A stretch of DNA of 64,000 bases, taken from positions 20,460,001 through 20,524,000 of the forward strand of contig OX579635.1 in assembly GCA_951230915.1 (NCBI GenBank), in the 5' to 3' direction. The DNA is from Antitrichia curtipendula. Taxonomy: Eukaryota > Streptophyta > Bryopsida > Hypnales > Leucodontaceae. A program made the translations under genes and the position numbers. This document shows positions 56,000-64,000 of this stretch, piece by piece (position 1 is the first letter of the stretch; every line of letters starts with the position of its first letter). The notes under the pieces were generated by a model. The model did no database searches, was not told the DNA's origin, and saw nothing but the letters and a program-made list of their open reading frames with translations.

Positions 56000-57352
56000 C
56001 TTAAGTTTTCTAGCAATACTAAGTTATAAGGTTTGAATCCAAATAATAAAGAACTGAACTTAGAGCAACGTGTAGGAAAATGAAATTAATTTGTGCAATT
56101 TTTTTTTAATGCTCAAAATTATTTTTAAGTTGAAGTCCATACGAGCTTGAAATTTTTTTTAATACTTATATTAGCAAGATAGAATTAAAACTCACTAATT
56201 CCTAAGGTAGCAAGCCAAAAAATGATTGTCCAAAAACCAAGATCCTCCATATCTTTCACATCATTTAATATCAAAATAGAATTAATCAAAACTTTTCATG
56301 TAGCAAAGAATATAATGTATGAGAAAATCTATTTGAAACAAGAAAGAAAATTTAGGTCAATTATATCTATTACTCTATTAGTGTCTAGTCTCATTGGTTT
56401 TTAAACTCTTTGGCATAAGTCTTACTTCTTTAGGACTTATTCAAATTAAAAATATATATTCCTAAGAAGATGATATGTTCAGATATTCTTCAAGAAAGTT
56501 CCAAGATATATTTACAAAATTAAAGGCACATGTATTTGGAGTTTTGCACAGAATCCTTTTTATCCATCAAGAGACTAAACGTTCTTTTATGGGTTATCAT
56601 TCTTTATTTTTTAATTTGGAAATTTTCAAATAAAAGAGCAAAAGACAAATTAGACCAATTCATAAGCTTTTCCTTCCTTCAAGGTCCGCAAAATAAAACT
56701 CCTTATTTTAACTTTCATCGGTGTCATTTGGAATTCCGCAGTTCAAGTTTTCGGTAATCCGTACCAACTACCAAGCCATGAATGTAAACAATCTAAAAAA
56801 AATAATTAATTTTTTTTGGTAATTTTTTTATTCGCTCTCCGATTTCACAGCAAATCTTTGAAAATCTGCTCTAACGTCTACAATATTTTTGGAGACATGA
56901 AACAAGCTTTCACAACTACATTATGGGGGGTGCGGTGCCATCATTCCTATAATATTCATGCCAAAATTTCAAATTATTGTATCAATAGAGCATGAAAGAA
57001 TTATCAGAAATACCAAACTAAACTCCATAGTCCTTCAAGGATTACAATTCATATCTATAAAAGTTATCTTCATTTTGTTATCAAAATTCTTTTTTAACAC
57101 AAACATTACAACTCAAGTTTCATAGATCCTTTGAAATTTAGAGCTCTACACTTCTCATAAAATGTCTTCACCCCCATATGGGGCAACATGCCAATTAAGA
57201 AGTTTTCATACACACGCCATAAAAAAGAAATATAAACACTTTTGAATGAGAAAATATTATATTTATTTATTTACTCAAGGTAACTGATAGTCTAACATCC
57301 CAAACAAGGGTGGGCAAAATGTAAAATTCCCACTCTGCTCCTATATGTACCA
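56000..57352. other. AT-rich spacer downstream of gene E
   Basis: No gene is recognised, and no RING segment that would complete E was found. Confidence 0.45.
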
Positions 57353-58798
57353 CTAAGTGCTAAAAACAAAGTCGCTTTCAATGGGACCCGGCCCCATTGC
57401 GTCCACCTCTGCCTCTGTTTTTCCTATGGTACTCATCTGAAACTTCCGCCATTCTTTGTGAAAACGAAATTCAGATTCCAAATGGCGTAGCGATTCTTGT
57501 ACCGCCATTGCATTCATGGAGTGTAGCTTCACCAATGAACGAAGCCTTGCCACTTCTTCAGCACTGGTACTTGGCTCATGTTCAACAGCGGCGATGCAAT
57601 ATTCTTTTTCTTTTTTCTTTATTGCTACATCGAGGTCTCGCCTTTCATTCTCGTAAATCCAACGTTCACGTTCCAGGAGATCGCGCTTTGATTGCCATAC
57701 CACATACTCGTCCATGTAGTGCACCCTTCCACTTTCACGCTGCTTGAAATAAAAATCGCGATTTTTTTTCAAATCCTTCAAGTACTTGTCGTTTTCTTGG
57801 ATGCTTTTCGTTACTCCCTCCAACTGCTTCTTCAAATCATCTACGACAACGGGACCCACTTGTACTGAGAGTTCATTCTCATTTAATTGACGGAGTTCGT
57901 TCATCTTCTCACGCAAAGCAGATCTTACACTTGCCGCCTTGACACTCAACAACTCTATGTCGTCTTCCGAATCGCTTCCATCAACGCTGCGGTTCCGCTC
58001 TAGAACAACATGTTCCACTTCCATAGGCCCTGCATCTTCCATGCCTTGCACATCAACGTGGGATTCTGTGATGGGCTCGTCAACCTTCATTTTTCCCTTC
58101 CTATCCATTTCCAAACCCAAAGCCTTGTTCATGACTTCCATGAGAAGGTCGTCATCGTCACTGTGGAAAGAATATCCATCGTATTCATGGGTGTGTTCAT
58201 CTTTGCTAGAAGTTGCCGACCACACTACATTTTCATCAGAAATGAAAAACTTCCCAGGCTTTGCCGATGTCACCGATTCCTTCACATCCGGCGCTACATC
58301 TGCCCAAAGAATACTTGATTCGCCTGGATGGGTCCCGATCGGAAGATCCTTAATGCTTGACCAATCCACCTCTTTCTTCAATACAACTTCAACATACACC
58401 ATTCCTGCAAGAAAGAAAGAAAAATTGTCGTTTCGATACGTTTGTAGGCCTTTATAGAGTTCCTTCCACACCTCGCAGCATCTTTCTTGGAAGGCTCTGT
58501 TCTTGCAATATGCAAGATTTACCTTGTTCGACTTCAAGTGGAACTTGTGACGATACAACGGAAATAACTTGTCGATGTGGCACCAATCCACATATTTCTG
58601 AACCGTCTTATAAGTCCAAGGCGTGGGTTCATCTCTCCAACCCTTGAAAGCCTTAATCTTCGGATGGATCAAGATGGCCTTGCGCTTCTTGTGGATTTTT
58701 CCTTTCTTTTTTCGATCCTTGCCTCGAAGCGCCTTGGACTCTTTCCCAGCTTCTGATCTCGGTACAGCAGGTGGCGAAGGTTGGGCCTCCTCTTCCAT
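57353..58798 (-). CDS. Gene E: RING-less paralogue of A/D, coiled-coil protein
   Basis: The product has 481 residues from MEEEAQPSPP (58798, good context GCGATGG). The N-terminal domain matches D closely: GKIHKKRK, FKGWRDEPTPWT, YVDWCHIDKLFP, LAYCKNRAFQERC and VYVEVVLKKEVDWSS. Acidic linkers (SDDDD, DSEDD) follow, then a long charged coiled coil (about 320-440), with a stop before any RING. It therefore lacks the zinc domain of A and D and is a natural short version or a 3'-truncated copy. The frame is intact and the TATA box is well placed. If expressed it could heterodimerise with A/D-type proteins through the coiled coil, but that is inference. Confidence 0.8.
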   Translation of the reverse strand: MEEEAQPSPPAVPRSEAGKESKALRGKDRKKKGKIHKKRKAILIHPKIKAFKGWRDEPTPWTYKTVQKYVDWCHIDKLFPLYRHKFHLKSNKVNLAYCKNRAFQERCCEVWKELYKGLQTYRNDNFSFFLAGMVYVEVVLKKEVDWSSIKDLPIGTHPGESSILWADVAPDVKESVTSAKPGKFFISDENVVWSATSSKDEHTHEYDGYSFHSDDDDLLMEVMNKALGLEMDRKGKMKVDEPITESHVDVQGMEDAGPMEVEHVVLERNRSVDGSDSEDDIELLSVKAASVRSALREKMNELRQLNENELSVQVGPVVVDDLKKQLEGVTKSIQENDKYLKDLKKNRDFYFKQRESGRVHYMDEYVVWQSKRDLLERERWIYENERRDLDVAIKKKEKEYCIAAVEHEPSTSAEEVARLRSLVKLHSMNAMAVQESLRHLESEFRFHKEWRKFQMSTIGKTEAEVDAMGPGPIESDFVFST

Positions 58799-58935
58799 CG
58801 CAATACACAGGAATATTCCTTCCCCTGATGCCAAAATGATCAAAATACGCCCTCCAAAACTCTGACCCCTAGCTCACGAGCAAGCACTCAGCCACTTCAA
58901 GGCGGATGAGAGACAATGCGCAAAGCCAGGAGTGG

Positions 58936-59135
58936 AGAACGCGGATGATGGGCGACCTCTTATATACCCGATGTCGCCTGGGGCGCGTACGGAGGGCGAC
59001 TGCGGGTCCGAAGGCAGGTGAGGGCGACTGCGGGTACCAGGCGACCGCGTGTCCAGGGCGACCGCGTGTCCAGGCGACCTCGTGTCTAGGGCGACCGCGT
59101 GTCCAGACGACCTCGTGTCCAGGGCGACCGCAGTG
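58936..59135. repeat. GC-rich array 6: GCGACCGCGTGTCC units around gene E promoter
   Basis: About ten units of AGGGCGACCGCGTGTCC type (15-18 bp) follow looser GGGCGACTGCGGGT units. The TATA box of E lies within the array's proximal edge. Confidence 0.9.
58959..58966 (-). promoter_or_regulatory. TATA box of gene E
   Basis: The minus strand reads GGGTATATAAGAGG, the same core as gene B. It lies about 160 bases before the ATG and is flanked by GGCGAC units on both sides. Confidence 0.68.
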
Positions 59136-59148
59136 GCCCCTTGTTTAA

Positions 59149-59729
59149 CTTAAAGTCTCAACAACTTTTTTCCATCAAAATTTGCTCGAAACTGCCATTT
59201 CTATTGCATTCACTTAAGGAAGTAGGAAAAATATATCTTTTTAGAATCCAAACGTAGGATCTTCTACTACACTTATTTCACATCATGTGGTAAAAATTTT
59301 GTGATTTTTGACCTTACAGATTGAAGATTTGAAGGTTATTAGCATTCAAGGTCAAAGAATTTTTTTTTTTCAAGAAAATGCTTTCATTGTCTGGAAAAAA
59401 AAAGAATCTCCAGAACTTTCACATCAATAATCTAAATGGAATGAATCAAAGATTCCCATTTAGACAAACATATAATGCATAAGAAAAAAAAAAAATGATT
59501 TCAACTTTTTGTAGATTTTTGTGGGCTACTCGGTCTTGCCCGATTTAAGGTTATTATAGCATAACTTTTGCTCCCGGGCACCGATTGAAGTAAAAATTAT
59601 ATTTCCATAGAGATAATAAGTTGCTCTATCTTATGAGACAATTTCAAAAAGTTTCACCAAAAATTGAGCTCATAGAAGCTTGCCCAAACTTTCAAGAGTC
59701 CCCCAAGGAGACTTCCGAAACTTTAGGGG
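59149..59729. mobile_element. TTAA/CCCCTAAA family element, copy 6 (581 bp)
   Basis: The left flank is TTAA (59145-59148) followed by CTTAAAGTCTC. The right end is ACTTTAGGGG (to 59729), then TCAT. The internal TAGGATCTTCTACTACAC and TTTGCTCCCGGGCACCGATTG blocks are family marks. Confidence 0.55.
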
Positions 59730-60098
59730 TCATAGGATAAAGTCCGATTATTTATAAAAGACATTACGAGAAGGCATCTTTTGGATGAAAATCTTTTGAG
59801 CCTCAAATTTAGTTTCTGTTTCCTAAACTCTATGGCACAATAGTTTGGAAGCAAACGTGGCCAAGTACATCTGAACCAACAATTCTATGAAGTTTGAACA
59901 CCAAAATCCAAATTCAGCATTCAATATATGGAAGTAACGGAACGGGGTGGTCTGCATTCAACATACTTGTTTTTTTGGAAGACATTATGCATGGTATAAA
60001 AACTTTTTGTATATTGACATTGCTATTACAAAATGAAAGGCGCACAATGTGGCCAACAATTTGAAGCCGACTTGATAACATCAGTTCCTATAGTCCTA
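59730..60098. other. AT-rich 3' flank of gene F
   Basis: Nothing is recognised. Confidence 0.4.
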
Positions 60099-61394
60099 CT
60101 ACAAAATTGAGTCACGGAAAACTACTTCCGGGGGCTTCATGTACCACGGTTTATCCATGAGCAACTTTATAACCTCAGTACATGTCGGTCTCTTCTTTGG
60201 ATCAGGGTTAGTGAGTTCACCTAACTTGATGGCAAAGTACATGGATCCCTCGCGCCTCTTGAATAAGTCCGTATCGTATTCGACCATATTAAGAAGATTC
60301 ATCCATTCGGTCAGCTTTCCAATAGAATACGAGTCTGATTGCACTGTATATTTATATTGTGATTGCATAATCTCTAGGCTCGTACTGGAATTTCGTGGAC
60401 CAAACGTATAAAACAACTCCGGAGCCATCCACCAACGGCTTCGTAAGGATTGCTGCTTCTTCTCCTCAGAATCATATCCATAATGTGAAGGAGCTCCTTC
60501 ATCAAAACGACTTGAAATTCCGAAATTACAAATCCCGACGTTGATTACTTCATCCAAATAATCGGAGAAATGCAGCAGTATGTTTTGAGGGTTTAGGTCA
60601 TTGTGTAGCACCAAAGACTCGTGCATGAGATGTATCACATACACTAAAGCCCACGCCAACTTCGCCTTGTGCCTTCGGAACAAGCTAAGATGTTTTTGAT
60701 TGTCCTCTGTAAGTTTCCACACCCGCTTCATTTCTTGCCAATCAACGCTCTCTGACACCTTCTCATCCAATCTTCGCATTTCAAGCCATGTACCGCCATT
60801 CCACCACAGTGTGTACGCTTCCATAGTTTTGGCGTGAATACCAAAAAACTTAATAATGCCAGGATGGTTTACGGGGCATGCCAAGGCCTCTACGGATCGT
60901 TGCTCCCTCGCTTCACGCATGTTCTTTGACTTTGGCACTTTCCCAGCAAAAGCAACGTATGGCGGGATTGTTTGCATCCCTTCAATGCGCACCTTGCGCA
61001 CCATTCCATACCCACCTTGACGATCAAATCCAGTGAGGGCAATTACTTTTGCCTGAGGAGAGATCCATGTGACAGTGGAGCCAGCCTCTCGTGCAAAACC
61101 CGCCTTCAATGCGTCCGTTTTCCACTTCATACCCCTCACATGATTCTTCGAAAGTTTCTTTACAACTTCATGCCACCACGCCATCTTTTCACGGAATTCC
61201 TTGGCTTCATCATCTCCTGCAAATCCCGGCACTTCCGGTCGCATCTGTAGCATTATTTCCTTGGTGTTGAATATGCATGTCTTTACAGTGTTCTCAATCC
61301 ACAATTCGTATTGGGAAAAGTACGTCTCCTCCACGTCTCCAAAATCTTGCGATGCTCTGCACTTGCTTAAAATTCTTGCCTCCAAATGTCGCAA
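60099..61394 (-). CDS. Gene F: protein-kinase-like protein, NFG variant, N-terminally short
   Basis: The open frame has 431 codons from 61394. It aligns with B from just before CIFN to the end. Core motifs: RQGGYGMVRKV glycine loop, AGK lysine, VEALACP αC, catalytic loop LHNDLNPQNILLHF, NFG in place of DFG (VGICNFGISS) and APE in RWWMAPEL, then a DSYSIGKL F-helix segment. The Mg-binding Asp is Asn, so it is probably a pseudokinase. The N-terminal ~150 residues of B, including the basic NLS-like run, are absent. TTTTTTAG just upstream (complement of about 61415-61422) could be an acceptor of a lost first exon, or the region was cut by unit G. Its cellular partner is unknown. Confidence 0.75.
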   Translation of the reverse strand: MRHLEARILSKCRASQDFGDVEETYFSQYELWIENTVKTCIFNTKEIMLQMRPEVPGFAGDDEAKEFREKMAWWHEVVKKLSKNHVRGMKWKTDALKAGFAREAGSTVTWISPQAKVIALTGFDRQGGYGMVRKVRIEGMQTIPPYVAFAGKVPKSKNMREAREQRSVEALACPVNHPGIIKFFGIHAKTMEAYTLWWNGGTWLEMRRLDEKVSESVDWQEMKRVWKLTEDNQKHLSLFRRHKAKLAWALVYVIHLMHESLVLHNDLNPQNILLHFSDYLDEVINVGICNFGISSRFDEGAPSHYGYDSEEKKQQSLRSRWWMAPELFYTFGPRNSSTSLEIMQSQYKYTVQSDSYSIGKLTEWMNLLNMVEYDTDLFKRREGSMYFAIKLGELTNPDPKKRPTCTEVIKLLMDKPWYMKPPEVVFRDSIL

Positions 61395-61439
61395 CCAGGA
61401 TTTTTGGTTTTCAGTTGTTTATCTAAAAAAGGGAACGGA

Positions 61440-61660
61440 AACTATCCATTAGTATCTAGGTTTTGTTTAGAAACAGCAGAGGACGGAAAATTAGGAACGA
61501 CATTGAAATAGTGGAATAGTTGGAACAAATCCGATCCTAGCGTTGGAATCGGATCCTTGTCCGAAAGTAGTAGTGGACCGGATTGGGGATATAGAACCGG
61601 ATTAGGGTTAGTCCGGATTGGTGGGACCGGACCGGTAAACATCATCATGACGGCTTTTAG
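61440..61660. repeat. CCGGAT-rich region upstream of gene G
   Basis: Loose repeats of ACCGGATT, TCCGGATT and GGACCGG occur. Similar CCGGATC motifs recur downstream of G (63590-63665), so they may be subterminal motifs of one unit. Confidence 0.5.
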
Positions 61661-61672
61661 GTCAGGAGAGAC

Positions 61673-61680
61673 TATAAAAG
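61673..61680 (+). promoter_or_regulatory. TATA box of gene G
   Basis: ACTATAAAAGCCC is followed by a likely start near 61705 and a leader of about 230 bases. Confidence 0.6.
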
Positions 61681-61933
61681 CCCAGGACCTCCTCAGTCAC
61701 TCTCCATTTCCAAACGCTGTTTGGTGAGTATTTTTGGCGCTCCTCGTTTTCTAAGCGTTGTGAGCGTGCGCTTGTGTGTGTGAGCGGTAGAGGTGTGCTG
61801 CAGGGTAGGTTTCCGGTAGCATACCGATCGCTCTACAGGTTTTCGGTTGAGATCGGAGAGAGAAAGTGAGAACGGGACGTGCGGCTAGGACTGTGTGAGG
61901 TAGAATCGGAAAGGACTGTCTTAGATCTAGTCT

Positions 61934-63574
61934 ATGTCCATGCCGCAGCTCAGGCGGAACAGACCAGGGCCATCCACGTCGTCGGCTCCGGTCAAACTCC
62001 GGAAGGTAGTTCCGGTTCTCCCTTCGACAGAGGAGGAGATGGAGATGCTCCGGTTGGATCTCAACCGGATGGGGTGCCAGGGTTTGTTCGACAAACCCTG
62101 GGGTTTTAAGAACGAGCGGATGGTGAAGGAGATCCAGGGGAAGTGGACGAACCAGTTCGACAACACCATCCGCTGTGTTCCGGCGCAATGGACGGAAGAG
62201 ATCTGGAGAGAAGTCTACAAATTTCGGGCAGGAGGGCACGGAATGGCGAACCGGAAGGATGAGTACGTCCGAGGCAAGTTCCGAGGAGTGGTCAACCCCA
62301 AGGACGGATACGCGGTGGAAGATTGCATCGACGACCGGCACCGGAAGCTGTTGCAGTTTCTCATTCCGATCCTGCATCCGGAGAAGCCGACAAGGGTAAC
62401 AATCACCCTCGGCAACACTATTTTTGGTGCCCTGAGCGGTGACCGGAAAAAGCGGACTGGGCCCGGATCATGTTCGATCTGGTGGCCCAGTTGGCGACGA
62501 GGGTTGGAAGGAGTAGGCCGACACCCGTGTATCCCTACCTTTTCCACCTCTATGAGCAACACCAGCTCCTGTTGGACTCGGAAGAGAAGGAGTGGAAGGC
62601 TCAAGAGAATCTCCTGAAATACGGAGAATCGGAAACGGACGAGGAAGAAGAGGAAACCGGATCCGAGACAGAAGAAGAAGAAGATGAAGAAGAGGCGGAG
62701 AGGTAGATCAAGCGCCACAAGACGACGTCTCCAACCGGAAGAGGATCTCCACTCGGCGACAAGACCGGAAAGGAGAAGACACCGGAAGGCGAGAAGGCAG
62801 GCTGTTCGAAGAAAGGACCTGCTGATCTGTTCGAGAAGCTTGTCAAGACCCTCTGCGACATCCGTGCGAACTGGGAGGCGAAGAGAATCGCCCTAATCCA
62901 GATCGGAGAGTTGGTGCAAGCAACACCGGATAGCAAGTTGCCGGGGAAGGTAGTTTAGTGCATCACCAATCCGGTCGAGATCCGGAAGCAGGAAGCGGAG
63001 ATCCGTCGACTTCAAGAGGAGATCGACATGTTGAAGGCGGAAGTGGCCACCTTCAAGGAAGACAAGGCCGCCACCCGGATAATGGCGGACGAGACGCAGA
63101 AGGTGGCGGAATCGGTGAGGCGACTTTCGGTGAGACCGGAAGCGTGGCAGTCAGGGCCAGACTCTTCGACGAGAAGGTCTTGGAGGAGAAGAAACTATCC
63201 GGTACCCGGATAGTTCGGATCCTGACTGACTTCTCCGAGCAGGTGGAGAAGAATTTGGTCTTAGTACGAGGAGCGGCGGACCGGATGGAGGAGTGTACAC
63301 AAAATTGACCGGATTGATGAGGGTCCACCTATCGGACATCTCCATGCCGGAATCGTTTCCGGAAGTGCCAGACCCAAGGGAAGGAAGGGACCAGACTCCG
63401 CAGTCAAAGCCGAGTTAGCCTTCCCAAACCGCGCCGATCAACATCGAAGACTCTCCCGGTTCCGACATGCCGAATCCGATGGCCAAAGAGCGGAACAGGA
63501 ACTTGGAAGAAGTCTTCGAGCAATTAGAGGCGGAGCCCAAGAGTCCTTCGTTGGGGCGCGGGATAGCGATGTAG
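61934..63574 (+). pseudogene. Gene G: unrecognised element-associated coiled-coil protein, frameshifted
   Basis: The frame starts MSMPQLRRNR (61934) with a folded-looking domain: FDKPWGFKNERMVKEIQGKW, VPAQWTEEIWREVYKF, YVRGKF…NPKDGYAVEDC and FLIPILHPEKPTRV. A one-base change in an A5 run near 62450 leads into DWARIMFDLVAQL…YPYLFHLYEQHQLL and an acidic tail (to 62706). Further frames carry FEKLVKTLCDIRANWEAKR (to about 62958), the coiled coil IRRLQEEIDMLKAEVATFKE (about 63000-63120) and a C-terminal tail to 63574. Several breaks make it non-functional as written. The layout recalls gag-like or transposon-borne proteins of plants, but no family is assigned. Confidence 0.6.
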
Positions 63575-64000
63575 AATAAGTTAGGAAGGATAGGACATGA
63601 ACGGATCTGGATTGGTAATCCGATCCGGTAGTGTTAGGAGGACCGGAAGTTAGGATCCGGATTTAGGTTGACTTTTAACGGCTCTTTTTGCCTTTGTTAT
63701 TTTTGGAAGTTCTCAAAGTGTATATAATTCAGTCCTTGTGCTGAGGACTGGGAGTCTTTTCCTCTGCATCTTTCTTTGTGTTTTCTCCTTGTGCTTCTTT
63801 GTTGTACAATCTCCCATGTCTTGGCAGGATTGTGCGTGAGGGAGTTCGAAAGGCGCGAGTGGATGCGATGGGATTTCTCCCCTTGGTGTTTTCTTGGTTC
63901 TAAGTGCATGTGAGCGGATAGGATAGAGTTGGGAGTGAACTTCAGTGCCTCAGCGTGTCTAGAGTTTGAGATTCCGGGTGAGAAAGCCGTTGTTAGGCTA
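63575..64000. other. Downstream flank of G to window end
   Basis: CCGGATC motifs (63590-63665) are followed by a TATATAA at 63721-63727 that could be another promoter. No coding frame is supported before the window ends. Confidence 0.4.

Larger units (their letters stand above)
50815..64000. mobile_element. Left end of a second large hAT-like element (right end not in window)
   Basis: CAGGGTTGTTCTGCGCGACC starts at 50815 and shares CAGGGTTGT with the left end at 28704. It is followed by GCGAC-rich subterminal DNA. The preceding octamer is GTTGCAAA. No CAACCCTG followed by GTTGCAAA was found to 64000, so the extent is a minimum and the assignment of E, F and G to it is uncertain. Confidence 0.5.

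Noticed and set aside
62085..62095. AAACCCTG near 62090 as the right end of the second hAT element
   Set aside because: It lies within the conserved FDKPWGF codons of gene G, and the following bases do not match GTTGCAAA.
1..64000. tRNA, rRNA and other structural RNA genes
   Set aside because: No convincing tRNA T-arm/acceptor combination or rRNA segment was recognised by eye; a covariance-model scan would be needed to exclude them.

Overview
The window is nuclear DNA of a land plant. The evidence is a complete NB-LRR resistance gene with an RPW8-like N-terminus, a GDSL esterase/lipase relic, a plant-type LINE (DUF4283-like/CCHC ORF1; endonuclease-RT-zf-RVT ORF2), a BED/DUF659-like hAT transposase and TTTAGGG-type telomeric repeats. 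The AT-rich, transposon-filled spacers and the LRR style would fit a non-seed plant or a large repeat-rich genome, but the species cannot be named from sequence alone.

1-27 kb is gene-poor host DNA. It holds a 7.7-kb LINE (193-7921, minus strand) framed by a perfect 16-bp target-site duplication and itself hit by two foldback MITEs. A 1.25-kb Harbinger-like element (9687-10936) follows. A small conserved-looking membrane protein gene (11653-11874) has two perfect heat-shock-type elements upstream. Next come a truncated LRR copy (12715-13680), a GDSL lipase relic (16.2-18.5 kb) riddled with MITEs, and an intact 1034-residue NLR (22759-25863). The truncated LRR copy is a segmental duplicate of the 3' half of this NLR.

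28.7-49.4 kb is the main discovery candidate: a 20,683-bp element with hAT-like CAGGGTT ends and a perfect 8-bp duplication (AACAAGAG) on both sides. It contains a RING-H2/coiled-coil protein gene (A), a protein-kinase-like gene (B) and a decayed hAT transposase (C). It also contains four GC-rich arrays built from GGACGG/CCGTCC units, one of them 5 kb long. A back-to-back pair of hAT-type ends near 34.1 kb suggests that two elements fused and moved as one. The two flanks (28.3-28.7 and 49.4-50.8 kb) share palindromic AGATCTCCCGATG-type motifs, as expected if they were one locus before insertion.

50.8-64 kb begins with another CAGGGTTG end (50815), which cuts into a decayed reading frame (H). 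It continues with a second set of the same gene families: RING protein D (frameshifted), RING-less paralogue E and kinase-like F. Here the arrays are GCGACC-based. No right end was found, so the element probably runs past the window. A further unit with CCGGAT-rich flanks carries an unrecognised coiled-coil protein (G).

Genes A to E each have a GC-rich minisatellite directly upstream of, or around, a TATA box, usually of the form GGGTATATAAG. The recurring RING plus kinase-like pair with hAT ends and arrays suggests a family of giant cargo-carrying hAT transposons. That is an inference to be tested by copy comparison elsewhere in the genome.
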